From positions 6,559,841 to 6,623,840 of the forward strand of contig OZ025279.1 of assembly GCA_964019165.1 (NCBI GenBank): 64,000 bases of DNA. Reading direction: 5' to 3'. The notes beneath the pieces were generated by a model. The model made no database searches and was not told the DNA's origin. It was given only the letters and a program-made list of their open reading frames with translations. Below, piece by piece: positions 46,574 to 59,960 of this stretch (position 1 is its first letter; the number at the start of each line of letters is the position of its first letter). Origin of the DNA: Mastigias papua (lineage: Eukaryota > Cnidaria > Scyphozoa > Rhizostomeae > Mastigiidae). Position numbers and translations under genes: made by a program.

Positions 46574-46971
46574 CAGCAAAACCCCGCAAACAAGAACCTA
46601 CTTTTCTAACAAACAGACTGGCTGTGTTCTTATAAATATGGTACTTATGATATTTTCAGGGTATGGTTCTTATCGCAAAGACAGCAACAAATATGATGCA
46701 CAAGATAAAAGTAACTAGATTTGAAAATGGCCTGACTGAATTTTAAATGTTAGAGGATATGATGGGTTGTTGATGATAAACCAATTTCAATCACAATATG
46801 AAATAATGAAAAATAATTTGCTTATCCCCTGAAATTTAATATTATGTAAAATCTCTCAAGAACCTGAAAAGAAATCAGTCTGTTTCTGGTTCTTATCTTT
46901 GGGTGTCTTTTCCCACAAAATCAGTCTGTAGGTTCTTATTTTGTTAGGTTCTTGTTTGCGGGGTTTTACTG
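46574..46971. mobile_element. Tc1/mariner-type MITE (TA target)
   Basis: The left end CAGCAAAACCCCGCAAACAA and the right end TTGTTTGCGGGGTTTTACTG are inverted repeats with one mismatch over 20 bp. The inversion continues inward (AGAACCTA, CAGACTG). Both ends abut TA (46572-46573 and 46972-46973). No transposase. Confidence 0.85.
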
Positions 46972-49443
46972 TACCCCAAATATCGGAGCAGAAGCTCTAG
47001 AGAAGGACAAAGTTGGTAATTGTAGATGGTAAATAGCTGAGAAGTTAAGAGCAGTCACGGGCTCTTGAAAGGAAACCAAACGTTTGAGATGCATACTTAG
47101 CCATAGAGTGACCCAGCGTTAATGTTCTTAGTTAGAATCTTAACTTAAAATTGAGGAATGGCCAAACTCTGCTCGGGCACATTCAAGATAGTTTCTCATT
47201 TGGGGGCATTGCTCCGCACGTACCCCCCACAAAGCTACGTGCATACTAGCAAGACCAAGAATAGACTAATAACCAATAATCATATTTCTCTAATGTTAGG
47301 TGATTCTTTTATCTGATTTCATAAGAATTCATTTACCTGTAAAGATGGAAAATATGAAAATATGGAAAGCTGAATATATGAAATGAAAGAGAATCTTCGC
47401 CTTAAAAGCCCCTGCAAGTCCCAGTTTTCAGAGTACAAAACATCGTATAGATACACCTTTTTTTCCTACAAGAAAAAGCCTATAAGAAAATGAGGCTCAA
47501 AAGGCCAAAATCTTAAGAAAATGTTAAGAAAATCACAAGGCTCAAGTTACACAGTTTATCTTTTTTACGTGCTAGAAATCGATATTAGCTTATTCTTTGC
47601 AAGCCCCTTTACAAAGATCGAAACTTTTCATTGATAGTCCTGTGTAGCAAGATCAAACTTCTTTATGACAAATAACGGTAACCTCTTTTAGCCAGTTTAT
47701 TCCAATAGAAGTTAAGAAAATTTAAGACAATCTCAGCCCCGATTTCTGGAATAGTTAAGAAAATCGAGGCTAAGGCAACAAGTGGTTTTCCTTATTACAG
47801 AAAATGTGTTTGCACATCCTCAAAGTTTAGTGTCATGAACCATAAAGGTAATCCGAACATAATTCGGGAGAAAAACATTTGATTTAGAGTATCTTCTGAA
47901 CCTTCAAGTGAACAAGGCCCAAAAGCGATCTTTTTGGGACCGCAGCTATTTAATCATCATCTACTTTTTGAAACAATCATTTTCAACAACAGAGCCAACT
48001 TGCTAATCTTATTACAACTGAAACAAGTTCGCCCAACAATATTGATTTAAATGAAGTTAAATATAGGCAAGAGAAAATGATGTTGAATATAAACCAAGCA
48101 TGGCCAAAATGTGCTAGGGCTATCGTTACTAGCACGCACACTTTGGGGCTGGGGGGAAGTCTCCGGCATGATACGTCATACCTTCCAAAGCTGATTTGGA
48201 AACTGGTCAATAACTTTCTAAAAACTCATCTATAGAACTTGATAAAGCCAGGCTTCTAAATTATTGTAAGCGACAGGTACTTGTCCCAGCAATTGGGGAC
48301 ACGGCGGCGATGCGTCAGGAACATTCTCAAAGATTTAACTGATCTCAATTTTCTCTCGAGGGGTAACCACACGTAGACATATGTACGAAACTTTTATGAT
48401 TCTTCTGTGATTTTTGTGATTTTTTGTGATTGACTGAAAAACTGAAAAACTGAAAACACCACATTTGTAGGATTTTCTTTAACTATATTTCATTAAGTAC
48501 AGGGGCTATAGCTTTTACTAGCCCAATGACTGATGCTCTTCAAAATCCATCATAAGAAAATATATTTCTTTCCAGGCATAAGCTGTAACAGAAGGTACAA
48601 CTGAAAGATAATCTATACAATTAATCTACAAATTTAACCATAACGTTCCCTTCACGATATGCATCATTTGGGGAGGAATCAAAATTAAAGAAAGGACCAA
48701 ATACTGAGAAGGGACACAACACCGTAATACATTGCAACTGGAGGGGGAATTATGAGAACAAGAGGGACAATTGCCCCAGGTTTATATGTTAAAAGTGGCT
48801 CTGGTGTTCAAAGGAACAAACTGCTTTTAAGAGGCCTACTGCAAATTGATAGCCTCTTTCGCTTGTGTTTGCCATACCAATTTGCAAATTTTTGACGACA
48901 CAATGGGAATTATTTGAAGTCGGACAAGATTAGTTAGCATTTAAATAGTGGATTTAAAATTGCAACCAGAAGCTCTTTGCAGCTTTAAACTGTTTATTTA
49001 GAGCCGCGTCTTACTCTTTGATATCCATCTTTCAAATAGTGCCATTTATACAGCACAGGAGTATCGCGCGCTTCACAAATCCCTACAATAGAGTTGTATT
49101 TTAACTAAAAATCTCATAATAAAAAAGCCTCTGCAAACATGCGGGCTTTTGATGTTGTAGTTTTGGCTTGCAAGAATCAGCTACCCTTCTTCCTTTGCTT
49201 GATTGTTAATGGGTCGCACACTATCTCAGGAGACCATCATTCAGTCATTGGAATCGATGTTGAATGCTCTCTTTGAATGCTCTCATTGTGAAAAAGTTTC
49301 AAGCGGGGTCGAATAGTTTGACATGTTTTTCATGGTTATATTACGGGGTACGGAGACATGATGGCACAATAATTTGTACAAAAATAATACGTTGATATTT
49401 TATGAAAACCCGGGGTCATCAGAAAACTATTGCTACACCGTTA

Positions 49444-49692
49444 GGGACGGCTCATTAATTACTTGTGGGGAAGGGGTGAAAGACACTCATATATTTGATG
49501 GAATTTTCTTCCCCCCTCTCAGATTTATGTAAAAAGTTTGGTTCCCACTCCAAGGCTTCAGAAGAAACTCCATACTCCTTCTTTTAGAATGCTCTTTATT
49601 TTTCATCTCCCCTCCCTCTGAGTTGCATAATTTTGCTCCACCCTCCTGAATGTCTTCCACCCCCTCCCCTGGAAGAATTAATGACCAGTCCC
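49444..49692. mobile_element. Harbinger-like MITE (TTA target)
   Basis: The left end GGGACGGCTCATTAATT and the right end AATTAATGACCAGTCCC are imperfect inverted repeats; GGGGAAGGGGTGAAAGACA and its inverted equivalent follow inward. TTA flanks both sides (49441-49443 and 49693-49695), the target pattern of PIF/Harbinger. Confidence 0.75.
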
Positions 49693-50091
49693 TTAAACGA
49701 TTCACTTGGAATTTTTTTGAGCGTCGGATTCACATTTGCGAAGTATATCTATAGACAGAATTTCATGTCACGACACTGCTACGCAACACTTTTGATCAAA
49801 TCCATATCAATTTCAATGATAAACTGCTGTGTGTAACATTTTCTCTTTGCGTTCATCTGAAATCATCAAGGTGAAATATGAAGCTTCTATGTCTCCCTAG
49901 TCACTGACATGAGAGAAACAGAACTACCACAAACCAACTAATAAATAACTTCTTGCAGCGAAAACCAAAGACGCAAATTTCCATACGTAAAACACGCTCT
50001 TCAACATCTAATAGAGCGGACAAGACTACAAAATAGGTGCATATAAACTAAAAGGTTAGTTGAAAATAGCTGGAAATAGTAGTTAACTTAC

Positions 50092-50343
50092 CGTTACACA
50101 ACTGAATGTATCGGCATAGAAACTAACATGCCCATACAACCCTGTCTCCGCTTCCATGAAATGCTTGAGTGAGTGAGGAACAACGTTATTCCGATTTGAT
50201 GCTAAGAAAGGATTGGTGTCATTAAGATTCACGTCATCGAAATCCAATTCCCTATCGTCTGATGTTCTATCTCTGTTTCTGCTAGACTCTAAGAGTGGCC
50301 CGGTTTTCCTTCTAGTGCGGTGGAAGGACATCTCCAGTCCCAT
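50092..50343 (-). CDS. PHF24: PHF24-like, exon 1
   Basis: ATG at 50343 (MGLEMSFHRTRRKTGPLL), 252 bp, ending in phase 0 at the donor ACG/GTAAGT. Gly2 would allow N-myristoylation, and vertebrate PHF24 also starts Met-Gly. The rest is charged (RNRDRTSDDRELDFDDVN), followed by HSLKHFMEAETGLYGHVS and FYADTFSCVT. Assignment to the PHF24-like gene rests on strand, exact phase and the total of 364 codons. It is separated from exon 2 by 7.6 kb, so a different gene or a missed exon is possible. Confidence 0.6.
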
Positions 50344-53300
50344 TTTCAACGGCCTTTTCTGCAGCTTTCAGATTGTTGCATGTGCACATAATTCAACGTC
50401 TGCATGCAGTTAACTAGGGCTGTGCGTGTATTCCATAACTTTGCACGATTGACTCCCTGCACAATAAGTCACGCTGTTTTAATAAAATGTGTAGTCTGAA
50501 TAGTTTGAAGCATAGTAAAAAGTACGGTGTGACAAATGTAAATACTTCCTAACTTGAGCTCAAGAGTTTAAACTACGGCAATGTTTTTTCGTATCACTAC
50601 ATATCTGTTTAGGCCTTGTCATTGTTTTGTAATCCGCGTAATGCACGGTTTTGTATTACAATTAACCTGCTCTCTTCAATGTGAAGTCTAGCTTTAGCTG
50701 TTGAAACCTGTTTGCAGTGTCATCATCTAACATAACACACTGAAGTGTGTAAAAAATACATACAGCAAGGAAAATTTAAGTTCATGTATTCATCTTCCTG
50801 TTCGTACATCAACACGGTTTGTATAGCAGTGTCATCGACTTCAAGAGTTAATGATGCGTTCACATTTGGCTGCAATAAAGCTGTTACGTCTGTGGCACTT
50901 GGGAGGAGACCGAATACTGAATCTTTGACAGGAAACTCTAAAATATCGATGTAGAGTGTGATATAAATCTGCTATCAGAATGCAGAAAATGATTTTATGT
51001 GCTAAAAGCACTAAGGTGCGAAACAAAACGCATTGATAGCATCATATGCCAGATATAGATTGCAATAGAACAGAATTTAGAGAATGCAAAACCATTGTTT
51101 TGGATTCAACACTCTTTATAAGGACCAGCTGATTTTTTCTGTAAAGGCTCAATGTTCGCAATCTCTGATAGTTGTAGAGGCAATGTCCTTAATATTTTTC
51201 TTGTTTTAAGAGTGATCTTTTGCAAGTGTTTGAGAAGCTACATGCAATATACAGTACCCAGAACCTTCGACTTGGCTACCTGGCAACTAGCAGTGGCGTG
51301 TTGCAGAACTTTTGAGTGGAGGTGTGGCAAAAGAAAGTTAATAAGTGGTATGGACTAAACCCAGCGGTGCAATAGGAAGTTTTTTGGGGGCTAGGAGAAA
51401 ATGTTTTGGCAAACTTCCTTTGTTATTGCATCTAAAAAAGGAAAGTGTGATCAGGGGCAGTAACAGTGGCATGCTAGATGGTAATCTTCTAGAGGTGCAC
51501 TTTTAGTTCTAAGGGAAAGTAGTTCCCTCTAATTATCCAGCGGCGGACTCTAGGGGGGCAAGGGATAGCCACTCTCCAATACTTTCAAAGAACAATGGTA
51601 TTTCTTGGCCTTGTTCCTTGTTCTGACAGTGTTCCTTGGAGTTTCGCCAAAGACTCCAATAGTCTGCTTGATTCCTACCTTAATGGACATCCAAGTGTCC
51701 GCTTCTGTTTTGTATCTTAACCTCATTTCTACCACTAAGAATATGAAAAGATTGATATCAGGACATGATTCTTAATGGGTTAGAGATGTTATTTCTCGGA
51801 TGGGACACCTAGCTAAATATTTCCACGGAGGATCCTTTCTGCATAATGATGGAAACAAAAATTTTTTAAATATTTCCCTCTAGAATGGCTAAAAAGACGT
51901 CCCCCCCCCGAGTAAACATTAAAGGAATAACGTACTGCAGTGCAACGGTGCTATCATCATATTCTGATGAACAATCAAAACATAAAAGGAGAGAATCTCA
52001 ATAGGGCACAAAAAATCCGATGGAATGGCAAAAGCAGCATAATAACTGACACAAAATTACTGACAGGTTCTGCAAAAGTGGGGCATGTAACATGCCTAAG
52101 CCCCCTGTTTCGGCACGATCCTGCTCGGGAGGCTTTGCAATTTTCTTGTACACTATAAACCTCTTTATGCTAATTGATGAAAGCTTTGCTGCAGATAAAC
52201 ATGGACCAAAATAGTGGCGGATTTTCGCAAATCTATACACAGAGTACCGGTGGTATGATCCATATTTTGGCTAGTAGAATCGTTCCACAATATGCCACAG
52301 TACGGACTAGACTACTTCAGGACTTCAGGGGGGTATTCGGCCTAATAACTGCCCTAACATCCACTACTAGACCGTAACACAGTAGTTTCGAGCATGAACT
52401 TGATTCTCTTTTTGGTGGTCTAATGTGTGTAAAGATACACCTTAATTTATGGAAAATTAAGAACAAATTAAGAACAAGCTGAGGCTAAAGCACTGTCGTA
52501 AAATGATTTGAAAGTGACTTAAAACTTTTTAAGCTCAAGAATGTTTGCAAAAAGCCCTTGAAACACCCAATTCATCAGTGCGCAAAAAAGTCGTAAGTGT
52601 ACCATGACGTTTAGTAAGGATTACATATCTGAAAGAATGTATATCTTTTGTCTTCTGCTAATGTTATTGAAAATAATATCTGCTTCATAAACACCTAACG
52701 TTCTCTTGTGTATAGTCTAATGTCTACATTGCTTACACCCCAATAATTTAATACAAATTAAGAACAATCCTACCTTAAAATTTGAAAAAATTAAGAACAG
52801 CCAGCACGAACCTCAGTTTTACTGGATCTTATAAAAAAAGTGTATTACCATGATAAATGGGACTTCTTTTCCCTCTAATATTTACAACTTCCCAGCACAA
52901 AATTACTCCTCTCTCTAGTGTGTTGCTTCCTTGCTCACATAGCTTAGTAAGTGTGGTTATATCGCTTCCTTACCATTATGATAAAATCATTGCTTATTGC
53001 CACAATTCTTGAATAATTGGTTGGCTCACAACAGCCACCAGTTTTGCTCGTCCAGTGATGATTACAGAAATTCTATCTCCTACAAGTGAAAATTATGAGA
53101 CCTTTTGTTTATCGAACTGTTAGAGGACTCGAGTTTTTCTATTCAGCAGTTAATTAAGCCTTCATATAAATTTGACCAGAAGAGTAATCCAAGAATCATC
53201 TTTTGAACAACAAGAAAACCACAACCTGTTTTATATTATTGATCATGTCTTATCAACAAAGTCATCAAATATCTGAGTTTGCCTTAATCAAGGAAATGAC

Positions 53301-53648
53301 CTTTTCAACAGCCTGAACATCATAAAAAAGCTTCCATGACATCACTTATCGTAAAACAATTCTAATAAATATTAATAGCGCTAAATCTTGAGAAATGCTA
53401 TTGACAAAGGCGATAATTTATAGAGTGAAATGGTGGCAGCGAGAGAGGGTAATTATGAATGGGGATCTTAGAGTAGAGACCTGGAAATATTTTAGGACCT
53501 CAACTTTTATATGAATGAGAAACGCTCGTTTAGATAATAAAGATACATACTTTCTAGAAAGAAGTATGACAAAAAATTTCTATATTTTCAACAAAAGCAG
53601 GAGGTATTTACTTCTCACTCACACACTCTTGTAGCATTTATCTGATAA
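50344..53648. other. Upstream flank of PHF24-like gene and repeat debris
   Basis: The promoter of the PHF24-like gene should lie just above 50343, but no clear core element was recognised. Repeat debris at 51285-51450 and the AATTAAGAACAA-rich repeat at 52430-52820 were seen. No coding region is supported. Confidence 0.4.
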
Positions 53649-53678
53649 CTGATGAAGATGCAAATTGAAACGTACTAG
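53649..53678 (+). ncRNA. Hammerhead-like core (degenerate), plus strand
   Basis: CTGATGA (53649-53655), 11 bases, then GAAAC (53667-53671) with a palindromic ACGT and A at the expected stem III and cleavage positions. Stem I pairs poorly, so it is probably dead. The (TA)n array F begins about 80 bp downstream. Confidence 0.4.
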
Positions 53679-53723
53679 AAAGTTGAAGTTTTTTCTTGAA
53701 TTCCACATAGATCATAGATAAAT

Positions 53724-53854
<131 letters not shown>

Positions 53855-53906
53855 AGATGAGCAAAAGAAAGACGCTTCGGAATTCTTCAAAATGCTTTTA
53901 TCATTA

Positions 53907-53948
53907 ATCCTCTACTAGTTTCGATTATAATGTCATCTTCAGGAGAAT
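53907..53948 (-). ncRNA. Hammerhead ribozyme-like motif of a Penelope-like element
   Basis: Minus strand: CTGAAGA (plus 53936-53942), weak stem II, GAAAC (plus 53918-53922), palindromic stem III ACTAGT (plus 53914-53919), A at the cleavage position (plus 53913). Stem I is six pairs, CTCTTA outward from the core against GAGGAT, with one GU. All core bases fit the consensus. The palindromic stem III implies a dimeric form, as reported for Penelope-like retroelements. It lies about 220 bp past the stop codon of the element's GIY-YIG ORF. Stem II is the weak point. Confidence 0.55.
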
Positions 53949-55031
<1,083 letters not shown>

Positions 55032-55141
55032 TGCGAGAGACCCTGGTTCGATCCCAGGTGGTGGCACCACCCACTGTGGTCTAGTGGTTACGACGCTTGC
55101 CCGGAATGCGAGAGACCCTGGTTCGATCCCAGGTGGTGGCA
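55032..55141 (+). tRNA. Tandem tRNA-like units (1.5 copies), SINE or pseudo-tRNA
   Basis: An identical 35-bp segment ending in the T arm (CCTGGTTCGATCCCAGG) occurs at 55032-55066 and 55107-55141, 75 bp apart. The second is part of a nearly complete tRNA fold (about 55070-55140). Its A box is TGGTCTAGTGGTTA, its anticodon arm CTTGC/GCGAG has the loop CCGGAAT, and its acceptor arms pair at six of seven positions. U33 is missing and the first acceptor pair is C-C, so a pseudo-tRNA or SINE head is more likely than a working gene. Confidence 0.6.
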
Positions 55142-55233
55142 AATTTTAATTTTCTCCTGGTTTTTCTGAGCATTATATCAACCTTTCTGTTTGCACCGAA
55201 AAAGAAGAAATCCTGGTTACTCGCTAGCTACTG

Positions 55234-55520
<287 letters not shown>

Positions 55521-55585
55521 TGATATGTAGCGGACCAGTATTCAAGAGCATTCGATATGCGAGGCATGGAGCCAAAATATGAATA

Positions 55586-55700
55586 AAATATATATACATA
55601 TATATTCATTTATATACATACATAAATATATGTATATGTATATATGGATATATATGTATATACACATATTTATCCATATATACATATATATCCATTTATA
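55586..55700. repeat. Degenerate TATATACATA/TATCCATA repeats
   Basis: An imperfect extension of array H's sequence type, lying between it and the palindrome at 55724-55770. Confidence 0.8.
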
Positions 55701-55723
55701 TCCGAAAAAGGACCGTCTTGTGT

Positions 55724-55770
55724 TGTAAATGTTTCAATTATTATCTTCAGATAATAATCTAACATTTACA
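55724..55770. repeat. 47-bp near-perfect palindrome with hammerhead-like core words
   Basis: The outer arms TGTAAATGTT and AACATTTACA pair perfectly, and the inner arms ATTATTATCT and AGATAATAAT pair perfectly around TC, with only a few unpaired bases between them. On the minus strand it contains CTGAAGA (plus 55744-55750) and GAAAC (plus 55731-55735) in hammerhead order. Confidence 0.8.
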
Positions 55771-58010
55771 GCGCTAGACAGCATCAGGCCTGTCTGAATC
55801 CAAGTTTGGTTGATTTTCTGTGAACCATCAGGTGTGCTGAACTTTCATCCACCATATACTTGCCTTTCTTTACAGCATTTAAGCACAGTTTCACTGCCCA
55901 CCTGCAGCTCGTTCATGCCACATTAAGGCTTTGGAATCAAATTGCATCTAATGCGCCATTTAAAGCAACTTTTTAGCCCTCGTTTAGCTGAGGTGACACA
56001 GTTAATGCTTCTTTATCTTCGAGGAAATCATCTCATTTTGGCAAAACACTTTTAGTCTCATTCAATAAGCAAGGTTTCATTTTAATTAGATAGAAATCTC
56101 AACTATAGTAAAAGATTTACAGATCTGGTCTGCAGGTGCTCAATGGTCACACACATGCATAGCATAGGCCCATTCTTGTAAAAATGAAAGAGTTTTTTCG
56201 TCTTAAAAAGGTAAGACTACTGTTGTGAAGAAAGAATGCATTGCTAAATTATTCCGAAAGAAATGAACGCCAGCACTCTTCAGGGTGTAAAACATCAGCA
56301 TGATGGGCTGAAAGTTAACAAATTTATAAGGTTTTATAGCATTCAGAATTTTAGGAGGACAGCGTTTCATCATGTGTTTAGATTATACACGTTATGTTTT
56401 ATAAGAAACCTAGTATTAGGCAGCTTAAAAAATTTTAGAAACATTCAGAACTACATGTCAAGAGTAAAGAAACCTTAGAAATTTCCGTGCCATCTTTCAC
56501 AGCTTTGGAAACACGTTTTTTGTCCACGGGTTTAGATGTGCCCACTACAGATTGTTTTACGTGCTTAAAAGTCAATAGGTCTTATGGACACTACAGAAGA
56601 CAGTGCCTTTACGTTTTGTTTTCATTTTCACTACTATTTTGCTCAGTAAATTAAGACACTTTTAAGAAACTTTTAGAACTAAGATGTTGCCAGAAATAAA
56701 GAAGCTTTTACTACTAGGCCTTAAGCTAGGTTTTTTTGTATAAAAAGACGTGTACTTGTTATCTCAAATCAGGATACATGAAGGCCCTCAAGCTAAATGA
56801 ATAAAAGTGCGCCTCAATGCACGCAGAAGCAATCAGCTCCATTAGAAGTAAACCTATATTTGTGAAATACATCCTGGAAAATACATCCGTTTCCTTGTAG
56901 TGCATTACCAGTGGTTATAATGGGTATCGTTTCTGCGGAAACTACCAGAAACCGATGAGCCTGTGGCTTACTGCACGTATACAGTAAAGTGGCCACCCAT
57001 AAAGTGAGTATGCAGTAAATCACCCAGTTTTCGAGCCTCTCACCCAGTAAGCACCTGTGTGATTTTGCTCTCCCCCTTTGCGTACTTGCACAAAAGACCA
57101 TTGAAGTTTGACTAATCCGTGGCTATCGAAAAATTTTCTTTTGGACATCATTTTCTGTCCTCGACAATAGTTAGTCATGTTTGATTGACTGAGTAAAGAA
57201 TCACTAATACATTTTTGTAATAAAAATTTGCAAGCAAAGACTCTTCTCACAAATTTAGGAATTGGAACTTAAGAAATCTAAATTTGGATTAGTCCCCCTC
57301 CCACTAACTGTGTATGTACTCTTCAGTTCCTGATAAACGGGGGAATCGAAAATATTTCCAAAACTTAATAAACGGTCTTGCATTGTAACTATAGACCTTT
57401 CTTATTTCAATACTTTAACCTCGCTTTGCTTTGTTATGTTTGACTTGCCTGGTTCTGAGGAGACTGGGTAAATTGGACTTATGGCTGATTGAACTGAGTT
57501 TATTTTCTAATGTACACTGTTTTAAATGGGGGGTCTTAATAAACGGGAGGGGGGTCGGAAATATATCTAAAAATCTAATGGGAGTTAAACTGTCTATTGC
57601 GCTTCTGTGTAACGTAGCGTATGCAGAGCGAACATAGAGAGAGACGTGTTCTTCGTTTGACTCTAATCACGACTAAATCATTTCATAAATTACAACACAT
57701 ATAACTACAATCATAACTACAGGACACTAATTGATACGGAGACACATACCACGATAACAGGACACGATACAGACACCACCAAGGGTTGTCAACATCACAG
57801 GTTTACAGGGGTTATTTTCACATGTATATTCTAATTAGTTTACACACACAATTTCACGATCACATATATTACATCTGACAAAAATCAAAAGACATATTTA
57901 ACTGGCAAAAGAATCACTATCGCGTAGTGAAAGAACAAATCATCTTTTGTGGGGACAAAACCTCTAAACCATTTTTCATTCCTTGAAGTTTAATAAACGG
58001 GAGGTTACAT
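55771..58010. other. Intergenic with repeat debris
   Basis: Repeat B copy 2 is at 56655-56800. TTAATAAACGG recurs at about 57365, 57537 and 57991, suggesting one decayed element family that ends where the pentanucleotide array begins. No gene is supported. Confidence 0.45.
56655..56800 (+). repeat. Dispersed repeat B, copy 2
   Basis: Shares AGAAACTTTTAGAAC, AGGCCTTAAGCTAGGTTT, AAAAAGACGTGTAC and ATGAAGGC with 43735-43880. Confidence 0.55.
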
Positions 58011-58442
58011 AACATAACATAACATAACATAACATAACATAACATAACATAACATAACATAACATAACATAACATAACATAACATAACATAACATAACAT
58101 AACATAACATAACATAACATAACACAACATAACATAACAAACATAACATAACATAACATAACATAATATAACATAACATAATATAACATAACATAACATA
58201 ACATAACATAACATAACATAACATAACAAAACATAACATAACATAACATAACATAACATAACATAACATAACATAACAAACATAACATAACATAACATAA
58301 CATAACATAATATAACATAACATAATATAACATAACATAACATAACATAACATAACATAACATAACATAACATAACATAACATAACATAACATAACATAA
58401 CATAACATAACATAACATAACATAACATAACATAACATAACA
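58011..58442. repeat. (ATAAC)n pentanucleotide array
   Basis: About 430 bp of ATAAC with occasional variants (ATAAT, ACAAC, one-base deletions). Open frames through it read MLCYV repeats and are artefacts. It directly abuts the C-terminal relic of a minus-strand LINE, so it may be that element's expanded 3' tail. Confidence 0.97.
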
Positions 58443-58977
58443 TACAAAAGAGAATCAAGACTTCACCTTGATATTGTAGATATGGTGTTTGAAATATTCC
58501 ATAATTTTTGGAAAAATTTGATTTCAATAGAGAGATCGTTCCATAGCTTAGCATCCTGTGTGAGAAGCATTTCAGCCCAAAAGTCAATTTGTAATGAGGA
58601 ACGGCTAAATCAGTTTTGGTATTGCAAAGTTCCTCCTTGCATGAATCAGATAACCTGACGAATATCTCCGTAAGGTAAATGGGAGCATGATTGTTGACTG
58701 ACTTGTGCGCCATTTTCAAGGTTTCAGGTTCAACCAGTTCATTTATGGTGGGCCAACCAAGTTTCCTGATGATGGGTAGAGCAGAAGCAGGCACTGTTTG
58801 TGACAATTCTTGCCGCTCTGGTTTGGAGCTTTTGTAATTTATTGATAGCATTGATGCCCGGAACTCCCCATACCGGGCAACCGTATCTGAAGTAGTTGTT
58901 GTGTATGCAAAAATAAAGGTTAAAATAAGAAATAAAGAGTAATCGCAGCAACACCCTATAACCCTACGTAAGTGCAA
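58443..58977 (-). pseudogene. LINE C-terminal relic (L2/CR1/Jockey-like)
   Basis: Two overlapping frames carry consecutive parts. The first reads YFRYGCPVWGVPGINAINKL and QKLQTRAARIVTNS. The second reads LPIIRKLGWPTINELVEPET, the NNHAPIYLTEIF block, and HYKLTFGLKCFSHRMLSYGT. These are the standard landmarks after the LINE reverse transcriptase (VWG, LQ-x-RAARI, L-x-W, APxYL). One frameshift separates them. Confidence 0.75.
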
Positions 58978-59149
58978 GTCTCTTGTGACGAATCGATGTG
59001 CTGTGAATACACGACGATGAAAACCCTAGTATAGTAGGGTTTATTAATGACAAGCGAAATGAGATGGCGCGCGCTGTGTAAAGTTAAAATCTCAGAATGA
59101 TAAGAATTTTACGAATCATCAGTTATCCACCTCCAATAATTATGAAGTC

Positions 59150-59432
59150 TGGATATCTTCAACTTTTTGCATCAATCAATGACTAAATATTTAAGATTCA
59201 TAAAATTGAATGACAGGCTTTTCACAAAAAGGGTGCTCTCTCCTGATTAGATAATCAATAGAGAAATCTTCTCCTTCAAGAAAATTCTTCTCCTTAAAAA
59301 TTTTTGATGTTTTATGTAATTTTATTGTAATTTTATCATTTTCTGCAACTTGCTATACTGTAATATTTGTAAATATTGTTCGTATCTGGTTGAATTTGTT
59401 TTAAAATGAAACTGAATTGAATTGAGTTTTTT
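59150..59432 (+). mobile_element. LINE 3' UTR fragment, plus strand
   Basis: A T-rich sequence ending AAACTGAATTGAATTGAG, the usual short terminal repeat of L2/CR1-like LINE tails. It lies between the two halves of the minus-strand LINE relic, so it probably inserted into it. Confidence 0.45.
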
Positions 59433-59639
59433 ATGATCACAATTTCCAAGTGCCAATGACTTATAAAAGCTATATGCTATAAATTAGATAAAAATGTTTA
59501 TTCTACCTGTTATTTTGAAAAGGACCCTTTTTTAAAACTCTGACTTGAGGCACTCAAAATACCCCCTTTTTCAAATCCTAGGTCCTAGGGTTTAGAAAAA
59601 TTTGCACCCCTTTCTCAGTGAATTTTGGAACATGGATGC

Positions 59640-59960
59640 GTACCACCATTGACATAAGAGTGCACCCGCCGAGAGGTAGATACTTCTTTGAGAAACGTAA
59701 CATCCCTACTCCTCTTGAGGTTTTTTAGTCACTGCTGAAAGTTGTTCGTCCCAGTTCAAGTGCTTATCAACAATAATCCTAAGGCATTTAATATTTTCTA
59801 CAGTGGAAGTGTCTTCATCACTTGTAGCGAGAGTGGGCTTTCAATGACAAACAGTGTCTTAGCAATGTTGAGGGACAATTCACTTGCTTGTAGCCAAGAA
59901 TTAAAGTTGTACGGATCTTTGTTGAAGATCCTAAACGCTCAAGCCTTTTCTAAAAACCAA
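59640..59960 (-). pseudogene. LINE RT fragment, upstream half of the 58.4 kb relic
   Basis: On the minus strand about 59860-59940 reads FNSWLQASELSLNIAKT, the W-x-x-x-N-x-L-x-LN-x-x-KT motif that follows the catalytic YADD of LINE reverse transcriptases. In an intact element this lies about 330 bp before the VWG block; here the gap is about 1 kb. Confidence 0.6.

Larger units (their letters stand above)
42464..50091. other. PHF24-like intron 1, 7.6 kb
   Basis: Holds repeat B copy 1 (43735-43880), the TA-flanked MITE at 46574-46971, the TTA-flanked MITE at 49444-49692, and a diffuse TTAAGAAAAT-rich repeat at about 47440-47860 that resembles 52430-52820. Scattered short ORFs show no coding evidence. 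Confidence 0.5.

Noticed and set aside
57917..58447. Long MLCYV-repeat ORFs resembling a membrane protein
   Set aside because: Translation of the (ATAAC)n array. Only the upstream LINE-like part of the longest one is meaningful.
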